From: Mucilaginibacter robiniae
GTDB lineage: Bacteria > Bacteroidota > Bacteroidia > Sphingobacteriales > Sphingobacteriaceae
NCBI RefSeq assembly: GCF_012849215.1
Contig: NZ_CP051682.1
Span: forward strand, 4,402,001-4,466,000
Length of the DNA: 64,000 nt
Direction: 5' to 3'
A program made the translations under genes and the position numbers. This document shows positions 8,661-16,971 of the stretch, piece after piece (position 1 is the first letter of the stretch; each line of letters opens with the position of its first letter). The notes below the pieces were generated by a model, which worked only from the letters and a program-made list of their open reading frames with translations, did not search any database and was not told the origin of the DNA.

Positions 8661-10055
8661 TTATGCAGTGTAACCTAATATTTTAAGTACCTGTTTACTA
8701 TTTTGTTCTTCACCAAAAACTTCAAAATTAAAGGTTTCATCCCGATTACGCCTAATTAACACATGTTTGGGCGAAGGTAGCAGGCAGTGGTGAATGCCAC
8801 CGTATCCGCTTAATACCTCTTGGTAAGCACCGGTATTAAAAAATCCTAAGTATTGAACTTTACGTGTTTTAGGCATGTATACACTGTTCATGTGTGCTTC
8901 CTGGTTGTAGTAATCCTGTCCATCGCAAGTAATACCACCTAAATTTACACGCTCGTACTCGGCATCCCAGTTGTTTACCGGTAAAAGGATATATTTTTGG
9001 TTTAGAGCCCATACATCAGGTAGGTTAGTGATAAAAGAACCATCCAGCATTAACCATTTTTCACGATCATTCTGCTGCTTACGCCCTAATACTTTGTACA
9101 AGATACCTGATGCTTCGGCTACAGTATATTTACCAAACTCAGTAATAATATCTGGTTCAAGCACATCATGTTCAGCACATATCTCTTTGATACGGCTCAC
9201 AATTTCATTAATCATGTACTCATAATCGAAATCAAAAACTAATGAATCCTTAAAAGGCATACCGCCGCCAATATCCAGCGTATCCAGTTCGGGATTGATT
9301 TTTTTGAATTTACAATACAATGTTACATATTTCTCTAATTCGTTCCAGTAATATGGGGTATCTGAAATACCTGAGTTAATGAAGAAGTGTAATAGCTTAA
9401 CTCTAAAGTTTGGATTCTTCTCGATTTTGCTGGTATAAAAATCAATCACATCTTCCTGACGAATACCTAATCTTGAAGTGTAAAATTGTGAATCCGGTTG
9501 CTCTTCAGAAGCTATGCGAATACCCAAGTTACAAGGAGTATCCATTTCGATTTCATCATCGTAAATGTTAAACTCTTCTTTATTATCCAGTACCGGTATG
9601 ATGTTGTTAAAGCCATCATGTAGCATATCTACAATGTACTGTTTATACTGATAGGTTTTAAAACCGTTGCAGATTACAGTTATATCTTTTTTAACTACCC
9701 CTTTCTTCTCCAAGGCATCAATCATGGGCATATCAAATGCTGATGATGTTTCCAGGTGAATATCGTTTTTTAACGCCTCTTCAACAATGTGCTTAAAGTG
9801 TGAGCTTTTAGTACAGTAACAGTACTTGTAACCACCACGGTAATTGTTTTTGATGATAGCCTGCTGAAACATCAGCTTAGCCTGCTGTATCTTTTTAGAA
9901 ACTATTGGCAAATAAGTGAAGCGTAATGGTGTGCCATACGTTTCAATCATCTCCATCAAGTTAAGGTCGTTGAAGTATAATTCGTCATCTATAATTTCAA
10001 AACCTTCTTGCGGGAAACCCACGCTGAGGTCAAGAAATTCCTGGTAGCTTTGCAT
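8661..10055 (-). CDS. Arginine decarboxylase family (PLP fold III)
   Basis: A PLP enzyme of the alanine-racemase-like fold III family that decarboxylates basic amino acids. The Schiff-base lysine is K83 in YCYCTKSSHF. The glycine-rich phosphate loop is TLDIGGGMPF, and ITEFGKYTVAEASG follows. At 464 residues it matches a Bacteroidota group usually annotated as arginine decarboxylase, giving agmatine for polyamines. It is distinct from the lysA protein in this window. The exact substrate (Arg, ornithine or carboxynorspermidine) is inferred from family resemblance. It is monocistronic, with its own terminator and a candidate promoter at 10124-10131. Confidence 0.82.
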   Translation of the reverse strand: MQSYQEFLDLSVGFPQEGFEIIDDELYFNDLNLMEMIETYGTPLRFTYLPIVSKKIQQAKLMFQQAIIKNNYRGGYKYCYCTKSSHFKHIVEEALKNDIHLETSSAFDMPMIDALEKKGVVKKDITVICNGFKTYQYKQYIVDMLHDGFNNIIPVLDNKEEFNIYDDEIEMDTPCNLGIRIASEEQPDSQFYTSRLGIRQEDVIDFYTSKIEKNPNFRVKLLHFFINSGISDTPYYWNELEKYVTLYCKFKKINPELDTLDIGGGMPFKDSLVFDFDYEYMINEIVSRIKEICAEHDVLEPDIITEFGKYTVAEASGILYKVLGRKQQNDREKWLMLDGSFITNLPDVWALNQKYILLPVNNWDAEYERVNLGGITCDGQDYYNQEAHMNSVYMPKTRKVQYLGFFNTGAYQEVLSGYGGIHHCLLPSPKHVLIRRNRDETFNFEVFGEEQNSKQVLKILGYTA

Positions 10056-10123
10056 TCTTGTATAATCGTCTAATTTTCAGCAAAAATGTAACTTTTTTAT
10101 TAAAACATTAAAGATGTTACTCA

Positions 10124-10131
10124 CAAATTTA
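10124..10131 (-). promoter_or_regulatory. Candidate -7 promoter element for the decarboxylase
   Basis: On the minus strand this reads TAAATTTG, a match to TAnnTTTG, 69 bases before the start codon. No clear -33 element. Confidence 0.3.
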
Positions 10132-10170
10132 TCGCTATAATGTAAATTAAATTTGTACAAAAATAGCGTA

Positions 10171-10218
10171 AAAAACGAGGGTTATATTAATCATTATGTT
10201 TGATTAATATAACCCTCG
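10171..10218 (-). terminator. Strong rho-independent terminator of the SCO/cytochrome operon
   Basis: Perfect 18-bp arms (10176-10193 and 10201-10218) enclose a 7-base loop. On the minus strand they are followed by five T. It lies 32 bases after the cytochrome stop. Confidence 0.9.
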
Positions 10219-10249
10219 TGTAAGCTGCAATGTGTTAATTATTAATAGC

Positions 10250-10666
10250 TTATTTGCATTTAGTCAAGTTGTTATTTACTTGTTCTACATTGTATAAGCC
10301 CAGCTTATTACCAAAAGAATTTTGAATATAAGTAAGTACTTGAGCAATTTCAACAGGTGCTAAATCAACAGAAGGCATCTGCCCTGAGTATGATTTCTGG
10401 TGAACTACAATAGAATCCTTCAATCCATTTTGTACATAACAAGCCAAATCATCTTTATGTGATTTCAGGTAAATGCTATCAGTAAGCGGAGGTATTAAGG
10501 CAGCTAAACCTTCGCCTTTAGCTCCATGGCAGTTTTGACACCGGGTTTGGTAAACCACTTGGCCTGATGCATAGTAACGATTGAATTCAATTTGCTTCTC
10601 GTTTTGGCAGGCAAAAAATAATATTAGGCAAGCTGCTAATGCAAAAAAAGTTAAGATAGATTTCAT
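10250..10666 (-). CDS. Small c-type cytochrome lipoprotein
   Basis: A single-haem cytochrome c of 138 residues. The N-terminus is a lipoprotein signal ending in LILFFAC. The haem site is CQNCH, followed by GAKGEGLAALIPPL, and GQMP provides the probable axial Met. It should be anchored in the envelope and carry electrons. It is the last gene of a tight four-gene operon; its ATG overlaps the stop of the SCO gene by four bases. Together with SCO, this points to copper-enzyme maturation or electron transfer to a terminal oxidase or nitrous/nitric oxide reductase, none of which is in the window. Confidence 0.9.
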   Translation of the reverse strand: MKSILTFFALAACLILFFACQNEKQIEFNRYYASGQVVYQTRCQNCHGAKGEGLAALIPPLTDSIYLKSHKDDLACYVQNGLKDSIVVHQKSYSGQMPSVDLAPVEIAQVLTYIQNSFGNKLGLYNVEQVNNNLTKCK

Positions 10667-11328
10667 TGAGCTATAGTTTCGGCAGGTTCTGATTGTAAAG
10701 TTTTGATGTCGTTAATGAGTTTATTTACATCATCTGTGTTTGTACCATCATAAGTGCCACGTATGCGTTTTTGTTTATCTATCAGTACAAAGTAACCGGA
10801 GTGAATATAGCCCCCAGGCGTGTTACTATCTTCTTTAACAGCTACTAAATAGTTGTTCGCCAATTTGTATGTTTCTTCTTTATTGCCTTGTAAAAACCAC
10901 CATGTATTACCAGATATTCCTAGTTTATCGGCATACTTTTTTAACACATCTACACTGTCATGCTTAGGGTCTATGCTGTAAGATAAAATTTTGACATTAT
11001 TACCATCTTTAAAGGCATTATACACGTTTAGCATGTTACGGTGCATAACAGGGCAGATGGATGGGCAACTGGTAAAAAAGAAATCAGCTACGTAAATGTT
11101 ACCATCCAAGCTTTTGTTAGTAATAGTTTTGCCATACTGGTTTACAAACTGAAAAGCAGGTATAGTTTGGTAAACGGTATCGGTTATAGTTTTGCCATTT
11201 ACTGTTTTGGTCACCGGTTCTCGGTTCCCGTAAATAGGTAATGCTTTTTGTGTATTGCTGTTTGAGGTACATGCGGTCTCCATAAATAAACCGGAAGCTA
11301 TAGCAATAGCTATAATTAATGTTTTCAT
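10663..11328 (-). CDS. SCO1/SenC-family copper chaperone lipoprotein
   Basis: A thioredoxin-fold copper chaperone for CuA assembly of cytochrome oxidase. The N-terminal signal (IAIASGLFMETAC) suggests a lipoprotein. The copper-binding pair is in FFTSCPSICPVMHRN (CxxxC), and the third ligand His is in GGYIHSGYFVLID. Length 221 is normal. It overlaps the upstream lipoprotein and the downstream cytochrome gene by four bases each, so translation is probably coupled. All metal ligands are present. Confidence 0.92.
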   Translation of the reverse strand: MKTLIIAIAIASGLFMETACTSNSNTQKALPIYGNREPVTKTVNGKTITDTVYQTIPAFQFVNQYGKTITNKSLDGNIYVADFFFTSCPSICPVMHRNMLNVYNAFKDGNNVKILSYSIDPKHDSVDVLKKYADKLGISGNTWWFLQGNKEETYKLANNYLVAVKEDSNTPGGYIHSGYFVLIDKQKRIRGTYDGTNTDDVNKLINDIKTLQSEPAETIAQ

Positions 11329-11741
11329 TTCTTGATGGTAGATAGGTAAGTATTTGAATTTTTAACAGCCTTGTCCAATTGCATATCTACAGCAGATAGC
11401 TTTTTCTTTTGGTCAGTTAAATATTGCATAATTTCATCATGTGGTTTACCGGCGTAATCAGCATTGAACTGGTGCATCCAGTTCTCCATTGCTTCATTGG
11501 CGTGGTCAAGCTCTTGCACTGTTTGGAAAACAGTAGCACTGTTTTCTGGTATTTGCTTAGTTTTAAGCAGTGAATCTAGCAGTATTTTGTTTTTCATTAC
11601 AGCCTCATCATCGGCCATAACTTTATCATGCATTTTGAGTATGCCATCTAATAAATCGGTTTCTTGCTTTTTATTGTCTTGACAAGAAATTAATATAAGG
11701 CTTGTTAGTACACTAATTGTAAGTACTTTAATATATTTCAT
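11325..11741 (-). CDS. Small lipoprotein of the copper operon, function unknown
   Basis: A 138-residue lipoprotein (signal ending in SLILISC). The remainder is charged and almost wholly helical, with repeated hydrophobic spacing (LLDGILKMHDKVMADDEAVM; ELDHANEAMENWMHQFNADY), suggesting a helical bundle or coiled coil. His and Met are frequent, as in periplasmic metal carriers, but there is no defined motif. It shares one base with the upstream HMBD gene stop (TAATG) and four bases with SCO. The context suggests a role in metal handling or in the SCO/cytochrome complex. I do not recognise a named family. Confidence 0.75.
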   Translation of the reverse strand: MKYIKVLTISVLTSLILISCQDNKKQETDLLDGILKMHDKVMADDEAVMKNKILLDSLLKTKQIPENSATVFQTVQELDHANEAMENWMHQFNADYAGKPHDEIMQYLTDQKKKLSAVDMQLDKAVKNSNTYLSTIKK

Positions 11742-11947
11742 TATTTAGTTTTTTTAACCAAATCCATACCGCACTTAGGGCAAGTGCCTGGTTTGTTTGT
11801 AATTATTTCTGGGTGCATGGGACAGGTGTATTGTACTACTTCCTTTATGTTCTGCTTTGCCTTTGGGACTTGTTTTTGCGTACTAGCAGGCTGTTGTTGG
11901 CAAGCTGTAAATGCTAAAAGGAATAGGGTAGCAAATTTTATTTTCAT
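11741..11947 (-). CDS. Heavy-metal-binding-domain (HMBD) lipoprotein
   Basis: A small envelope protein of 68 residues. A lipoprotein signal (FATLFLLAFTAC) is followed by a Gln/Lys-rich linker and the heavy-metal-binding domain YTCPMHPEIITNKPGTCPKC. This has the CPMHP and CPKCGM motifs also found at the ends of CusB-like efflux adaptors and P-type ATPases. It probably binds copper or a similar ion. The start is set at 11947: the longer frame to 11998 would begin upstream of the promoter element at 11981-11988. First gene of the tight operon. Confidence 0.85.
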   Translation of the reverse strand: MKIKFATLFLLAFTACQQQPASTQKQVPKAKQNIKEVVQYTCPMHPEIITNKPGTCPKCGMDLVKKTK

Positions 11948-11980
11948 GCTATTAGTTTTAATGATATTATCACTGCTTAA

Positions 11981-11988
11981 CAAAGATA
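11981..11988 (-). promoter_or_regulatory. Candidate -7 promoter element of the copper operon
   Basis: On the minus strand this reads TATCTTTG, an exact TAnnTTTG match, 33 bases before the ATG at 11947. It supports the shorter start of the HMBD lipoprotein. Confidence 0.5.
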
Positions 11989-12230
11989 CAATTAACACGT
12001 TACTGGCAGCAGCATGTTTAACTGTGCTCTGTGTAGCAATAGAATTTTTGATTGGAGTTTATGTATATAAAAGTTTACTATCGATGCAATACGTACATTG
12101 TTATGTAATAATACGTTAATTGTTTATCGATAGATAATTACTCTCATGAAGGCAACGCAGATATAATTATATCTAAATACTCTGCATTGTATAATAGAGA
12201 TATACCTGCCCTGCTTTCAAAAGATAGTAT

Positions 12231-12602
12231 TTAAGCAACTTGCGGAGGCTGCAACAAAGTCTGATAAACTTGCTGACTTTCAACAGGAAAATCAATAATT
12301 GGAATAACTTGCAGCAAAGTGGATTGGAATGTTATATGAGTAATTGGTATATAAAGGGCTGTTTGATACAAGCTTTTTTGTATCTGTCGTTCAGTGCTAC
12401 GTTCTTTTTCTTCAGCTTGTTTTATCTTCTTTATCAAATAACAGCGGCCATTACAATGCAACCAAGGGCGGTTACGGTTTTCGCAAAGTTTTTCAGCAAT
12501 ATATTTCTGATTAACTTCAAAGCCAGCATATACAAACAGCCGAGTAAAATTAGCTGTGAGTATAAGGCTCATTAATAATATAGCTAAACAGCGCTGAAAC
12601 AT
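12231..12602 (-). CDS. Conserved membrane-anchored protein with CNGRC motif
   Basis: A 123-residue protein with one N-terminal membrane segment (CLAILLMSLILTANFTRLFVY) and a short external domain carrying ENRNRPWLHCNGRCYLIKKI, then a Lys/Glu/Gln helix. The pattern N+P-x-LxCNGxCxLxK recurs in small Bacteroidota proteins often located near copper and TonB-dependent metal genes, but no function is established that I know of. The two Cys in CNGRC could bind metal. It is 240 bases upstream of the copper operon on the same strand and has its own promoter with almost no leader. Confidence 0.7.
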   Translation of the reverse strand: MFQRCLAILLMSLILTANFTRLFVYAGFEVNQKYIAEKLCENRNRPWLHCNGRCYLIKKIKQAEEKERSTERQIQKSLYQTALYIPITHITFQSTLLQVIPIIDFPVESQQVYQTLLQPPQVA

Positions 12603-12609
12603 TGTGCCA

Positions 12610-12639
12610 CAAAGTTACTAATCTACATTTAGCTAGCAA
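12610..12639 (-). promoter_or_regulatory. Full Bacteroidota promoter, near-leaderless
   Basis: On the minus strand: TTG at 12639-12637, a 19-base spacer, then TAACTTTG at 12617-12610. Both boxes and the spacing fit the TTG-N19-TAnnTTTG consensus. The -7 box ends 8 bases before the ATG at 12602, so the mRNA should have almost no leader. Confidence 0.6.
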
Positions 12640-12674
12640 CAGCTATTTCCAACAATGGTAATCTTGCAGTATAG

Positions 12675-13130
12675 CTACATTCTGCGTAAGTAGTAAATGT
12701 AATCGGATACAGGTAGTTGGGTACCTGCCAACTTCAAATGCTGCCCTGCCTGCGCCCGGTGGTGGGTGCCATGGTTAATTAAGTGTGCAAGCACATCATC
12801 TAGCCGGTTAGTAAAGGTTTGACCTTTGCTGTTTTTATAGATTATTGATTCAGCAAAGTCGTTGTCCTTTAAATCTTCTAAAAAGCCGATCCATGCAGCA
12901 TGATTGTCTTCAATTATTTTTTTAAATGTATCTGCTTTCCAATCTGGCCATAGTGCGTCTCCTGCAGCAGGCTGTTTCTTACAACGTTGTAACCATATTT
13001 GCTGAGCGGCCAATAAATGAGCCATTAATTGAATTGGCTTTTCAGGGGAGGGTTTAGCCAAAATAGTATCTAATATCTGCAAATTAGCGTGACGATCATA
13101 ATCAAATAATCGAATGAAATAATTTTTCAT
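12675..13130 (-). CDS. DinB-family protein
   Basis: A four-helix-bundle DinB/YfiT-like protein of 151 residues. Typical features are the N-terminal FDYDRHANLQILDTI, with an early His, and the C-terminal HLINHGTHHRAQAGQHLK, which provides the remaining His ligands of the metal site. Members act as thiol-dependent transferases or have unknown roles; the substrate cannot be inferred. It stands alone, with a weakly defined upstream region. Confidence 0.85.
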   Translation of the reverse strand: MKNYFIRLFDYDRHANLQILDTILAKPSPEKPIQLMAHLLAAQQIWLQRCKKQPAAGDALWPDWKADTFKKIIEDNHAAWIGFLEDLKDNDFAESIIYKNSKGQTFTNRLDDVLAHLINHGTHHRAQAGQHLKLAGTQLPVSDYIYYLRRM

Positions 13131-13408
13131 GTGATAATTGTATAAAAGTAACTACTAAACTCATGAAAGTTAAACAAGCATGTGCATTTTAAACTACCTG
13201 ATAATACAGCTAATTTTTAAAACTACTCGTTTCAGTATGCTATAATAGCACACAACTGTTTACTTGTTGAGCGGGCTTAAATGTTGCTGGTTTGTATAAA
13301 TGTATAGCATAGAAAGCTTACTTTTGCTTACTTACAAAACTAGTAGTTATAGCAAGTTAGCAGAAGCTTTTTAAGTTATACTAATCTAGCTTTTATATCT
13401 TCATTATC

Positions 13409-14596
13409 ATGTTTTCATCTCAGGTTATACAACAACTTCAGCAACACGAAACTCCTTTTTACTATTATGATTTAAATTTGCTGCAACAAACACTTAATGC
13501 ATGCCACAAAGCGGCTCAAACTTACCAGTACCACGTGCACTATGCGTTGAAAGCTAATTTTAATTTAAAAGTTTTGGAAGCTGTGCAAGCTACAGGTTTT
13601 GGTGCCGATTGTGTAAGCGGAAATGAGGTGAAGGCTGCTGTTGCACATGGATTTGATTCCGGGAAAATTGTGTTTGCCGGTGTAGGTAAATCGGATAAAG
13701 AAATTAATGCAGCACTTGATGTTAATATTTTCTGTTTTAATGTAGAGTCTGTTCAAGAGTTGTTAGTGATTAATGATTTGGCTGCAGCTAAAAACAAAAT
13801 TGCCCGCATTGCCATTCGTATTAATCCGAATGTTGATGCACATACACATCATCATATTACTACTGGGTTAGAGGAAAATAAGTTTGGTATTAATACCTGG
13901 CAGCTGGATGATGTGTTGTTCACCTTAAAAGATTGTTCTAGCTTGGAGTTTATCGGCATTCATTTTCACGTAGGTTCACAAATTACTGATCTGGATGTTT
14001 TTAAACAATTATGTCTGCGTGTAAATGAACTGCAAAACTGGTTTGAACAAAAAGGTTTAACCATTAAGGTACTTAACGTAGGAGGTGGATTGGGTGTAGA
14101 TTATTACAAACCAGATACTAACACTATATGTGATTTTAACGATTACTTCAAAGTTTACCACGATCACTTACAGGTAAAAACCGGACAAGAAGTGCATTTT
14201 GAATTAGGCCGTGCTTTGGTAGCGCAATGTGCATCATTAATTGCAAGAGTACTGTATGTTAAAAACGGCCAAGCTAAAAACTTTTTAGTACTGGATGCTG
14301 GCATGACGGAACTCATTCGCCCAATGCTTTACCAGGCGCATCACGAAATAGAAAACTTGAGTAAGCAAGATGTTACTGCTGCAACGGTTAAATACGATGT
14401 AGTAGGACCAATCTGTGAAAGTACAGATTGCTTCCGCACTGATGTACCTTTACCTGAATCGCATCGTGGCGATTTGATGGCTTTACGTACAGCAGGAGCT
14501 TATGGTGAGGTCATGGCTTCTGGTTATAACTTACGAGATCGGGTAGAGAGCGTATATAGCCAGGATGCTTACGCCGGTAACATAACGCTAGTTTAA
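13409..14596 (+). CDS. lysA: Diaminopimelate decarboxylase
   Basis: The last step of lysine synthesis: meso-diaminopimelate to lysine plus CO2, a PLP fold III enzyme. The PLP lysine is K48 in VHYALKANFN. GFGADCVSGNEVKAA, FIGIHFHVGSQI and LNVGGGLGVDY are typical, and the second-domain Cys motif is GPICESTDCFRTD. The end (YNLRDRVESV) differs a little from the Y-RRP form of some LysA. Length 395 is normal. Monocistronic. A carboxynorspermidine decarboxylase is the main alternative, but the motifs fit LysA better. Confidence 0.9.
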   Translation: MFSSQVIQQLQQHETPFYYYDLNLLQQTLNACHKAAQTYQYHVHYALKANFNLKVLEAVQATGFGADCVSGNEVKAAVAHGFDSGKIVFAGVGKSDKEINAALDVNIFCFNVESVQELLVINDLAAAKNKIARIAIRINPNVDAHTHHHITTGLEENKFGINTWQLDDVLFTLKDCSSLEFIGIHFHVGSQITDLDVFKQLCLRVNELQNWFEQKGLTIKVLNVGGGLGVDYYKPDTNTICDFNDYFKVYHDHLQVKTGQEVHFELGRALVAQCASLIARVLYVKNGQAKNFLVLDAGMTELIRPMLYQAHHEIENLSKQDVTAATVKYDVVGPICESTDCFRTDVPLPESHRGDLMALRTAGAYGEVMASGYNLRDRVESVYSQDAYAGNITLV

Positions 14597-14803
14597 AATT
14601 TAGCTAATATTAAAAGTTTTTCTTTGTTGCATCTAATCAGTACGACCATGAAAAACTCATCTTATTTATATACATTAGTCAATGCTTTTCGTGAATGGGT
14701 TCTGTTAAAGAGTTTCAAATCATCATTCCGGCACTAGGTATAATAAGTTTTGTTAAGCAAAATTTATTAAACAATTTGTGCAGCGTTGAGGTCTGGTAAA
14801 CAA

Positions 14804-16162
14804 ATGGATAATACGACCAACAATTCTGCCTTGCAAAAACAACATTTTGGCCCGGATTTTACCTGGGGAGTATCTGCTGCTGCTTTCCAAACTGAAGGAG
14901 CATGGGCTGATGATGGCAAAGGTCCATCCATTTGGGATACCTTTACACAGAAAAAAGGTAAAATTCATAAGCAGGAGGATGCCCGTATAGCTTGCGATTT
15001 TTATAACCGTTATCGTGAAGATATTGATTTAATTAAGCAGCTAGGTATTCCCAATTTCCGCTTTTCTATCGCTTGGACGCGTATTATACCTCATGGTACA
15101 GGTGCGGTTAACCAAGCAGGTATTGCTTTTTATAATCAGGTAATTGATTACTGCCTACAACAAGGTGTTCAGCCCTGGATTACTCTATATCATTGGGATT
15201 TACCACAAGCTTTAGAAGAACAAGGCGGCTGGACCAGTCGCGACAGCGTACAATGGTTTACCAACTTTGTTAAGGTTTGTGCACAAAGTTTTGGTGATAA
15301 AGTAAAGCATTGGATGGTGATGAATGAACCTGCAGTATTTACCGGTGCAGGATATTTCTTAGGCATTCATGCACCTGGGCGCACCGGATTGAAAAGCTTT
15401 TTACCAGCAGTACATCATGTAACTTTAAGTATAGCAGCCGGAGGGAGAGCTTTACGTGAGCTGTTACCAGATGTACAAATTGGCAGTACTTTTTCTTGTT
15501 CGCATGTAGAACCTTTGAGTACTAAGCCTAATGATGTAGCTGCGGCAAAGCGTGCTGATGTATTGATTAATCGTTTGTTTATTGAACCTATTATGGGTTT
15601 AGGGTATCCAGCAACTGATTTGCCTGTATTAAAGAAATTGGAAAAGTACATGCAACCCGGCGATGAAGAATTGTTGGCTTTCAATTTTGACTTTATAGGT
15701 TTACAAAATTATACTCGCGAAGTAGTTAAATACTCATTTATTACGCCTTACATTAGTGCTACCTTAGTGGAAGCTAAAAAACGTGATGTACCTTTAACTG
15801 AAATGGGCTGGGAAGTATATCCGCCAGCTATGTATGAGGTGATTAAAAAATTTAGCGCCTACTCGCAGATTAAAAACATCCTGATTACCGAAAATGGTGC
15901 TGCCTTTAAGGATACTGTAGAAAATGGCGAAGTTCAGGATATACTACGTACCACCTATCTGCAGGATAATTTGAGTCAGGTGTTAAAAGCAAAAAAAGAA
16001 GGTTGTCCGGTAAATGGTTACTTTGTATGGACCTTGACAGATAATTTTGAATGGGCCGAGGGTTACCGTCCACGTTTTGGATTGATACATATTGATTTTA
16101 CTACGCAACAACGTATTGTTAAAGCATCGGGTAACTGGTACCAAAAATTTTTAAGCCAATAG
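14804..16162 (+). CDS. GH1 beta-glucosidase
   Basis: A family 1 glycoside hydrolase of 452 residues with a complete TIM barrel. GVSAAAFQTEGAW is the N-terminal substrate motif, TLYHWDLPQALE follows, the acid/base Glu is E175 in MNEPAVF and the nucleophile is E363 in ITENGAA. No signal peptide is seen, so it probably acts on imported glucosides in the cytoplasm. The ATG at 14804 is used; the longer frame to 14786 needs TTG. A hairpin overlaps the stop codon. No transporter or regulator is adjacent. Confidence 0.94.
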   Translation: MDNTTNNSALQKQHFGPDFTWGVSAAAFQTEGAWADDGKGPSIWDTFTQKKGKIHKQEDARIACDFYNRYREDIDLIKQLGIPNFRFSIAWTRIIPHGTGAVNQAGIAFYNQVIDYCLQQGVQPWITLYHWDLPQALEEQGGWTSRDSVQWFTNFVKVCAQSFGDKVKHWMVMNEPAVFTGAGYFLGIHAPGRTGLKSFLPAVHHVTLSIAAGGRALRELLPDVQIGSTFSCSHVEPLSTKPNDVAAAKRADVLINRLFIEPIMGLGYPATDLPVLKKLEKYMQPGDEELLAFNFDFIGLQNYTREVVKYSFITPYISATLVEAKKRDVPLTEMGWEVYPPAMYEVIKKFSAYSQIKNILITENGAAFKDTVENGEVQDILRTTYLQDNLSQVLKAKKEGCPVNGYFVWTLTDNFEWAEGYRPRFGLIHIDFTTQQRIVKASGNWYQKFLSQ

Positions 16163-16182
16163 AAATAGCTACTGGCTTAAAA
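16149..16182. terminator. Bidirectional hairpin between converging genes
   Basis: Fourteen-base arms with one mismatch (16149-16162 and 16169-16182) flank a 6-base loop, with T-run and A-run at the outer ends. It covers the stop of the GH1 gene and lies just after the stop of the converging gene at 16191. Confidence 0.5.
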
Positions 16183-16190
16183 CATAATTT

Positions 16191-16421
16191 CTACTTGCGA
16201 AGGTCTTTAGTACTATCGCCTTTGTTGGCGTTACGATTGTGATGTAGTATGTGCACATTTTCTGCAACTTCATCACCTTCTTTAGTGTATTCGGCGGCAA
16301 TCTCTTTATCAAGTTCCGGATCGGTTCCGGCAAATGCATCTTTTAATCCGCTTGATTCTTTTTTATTACCTGATGGTTGACCTTTATGTTCTCCGGTATG
16401 GCCTGCAACGTTGTTTCCCAT
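16191..16421 (-). CDS. Small hydrophilic conserved hypothetical protein
   Basis: A 76-residue, very polar protein with no signal or membrane segment. It begins MGNNVAGHTGEHKGQ and contains a central acidic helix (GTDPELDKEIAAEYTKEGDE) and a basic end. The Gly/Asp/Lys-rich make-up resembles small stress-type proteins of Sphingobacteriaceae, but I cannot name a family. A credible start with clear intergenic regions on both sides supports a real gene. Confidence 0.6.
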   Translation of the reverse strand: MGNNVAGHTGEHKGQPSGNKKESSGLKDAFAGTDPELDKEIAAEYTKEGDEVAENVHILHHNRNANKGDSTKDLRK

Positions 16422-16583
16422 GATTAAAAATGTTTGGTTTACTAAAGGTTAATAAATTTAACCATTTTAATAAGCAACTAATTATTTCATAAATTGTTCT
16501 TTTTAACGTTTATAATAAAGAATTACTAAGCAGCCTGAATTATAAGTTTATATTATTAGCAGAATATAATAAATTCGCGCGCT

Positions 16584-16946
16584 ATGATTAAGGTGAGTTT
16601 ACATGGTGCCGAATTTTTTGCGAGGCATGGCTATTATCCGGAAGAGCAGATTTTAGGCAATCGATTTGTTGTAGATATTGATGCAGAGTTTACACCTGAT
16701 GATGCCCTTCATCAGGATCAACTAAACAATACCATTAATTATGAACACTTATACCTGATCGCTCAACAAGAAATGCAAGTAGCTCGCCAGTTGCTGGAAA
16801 CGGTTGCGCAATCCATAATGGATCAACTATTAGCCCAATTTGTCTACCTTGAAAAGCTGAGTGTCAGGGTTAAAAAGCTAAATCCACCTTTAGGAGGCGT
16901 AGTAGCAGCTTCAAGCGTTACAATTATTTATCAAAAACCAGTATAG
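16584..16946 (+). CDS. folB: Dihydroneopterin aldolase
   Basis: FolB, which cleaves 7,8-dihydroneopterin to 6-hydroxymethyl-dihydropterin in folate synthesis. At 120 residues it has the family pattern: HGAEFFARHGYYPEEQILGN with the catalytic Glu, the NNTINYEHLY strand, LLETVAQSI, and the end VRVKKLNPPLGG carrying the catalytic Lys. No other folate genes are nearby. It converges on the thioesterase gene. Confidence 0.92.
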   Translation: MIKVSLHGAEFFARHGYYPEEQILGNRFVVDIDAEFTPDDALHQDQLNNTINYEHLYLIAQQEMQVARQLLETVAQSIMDQLLAQFVYLEKLSVRVKKLNPPLGGVVAASSVTIIYQKPV

Positions 16947-16971
16947 GTGTTTTTATTATTGCGTGCTAATG

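Noticed and set aside
11784..12119. Plus-strand open frame of 111 codons
   Set aside because: It covers the reverse of the HMBD lipoprotein and its promoter and has no recognisable domain.
12240..12575. Plus-strand open frame of 111 codons
   Set aside because: It mirrors the CNGRC membrane protein gene; the minus strand has the better promoter and family features.
8661..14596. Decarboxylase and lysA as a tandem duplication
   Set aside because: Both belong to PLP fold III, but their motifs, lengths and strands differ too much for a recent duplication.
14648..14737. Short open frame between lysA and GH1
   Set aside because: Only 29 codons, no ribosome binding site or similarity.
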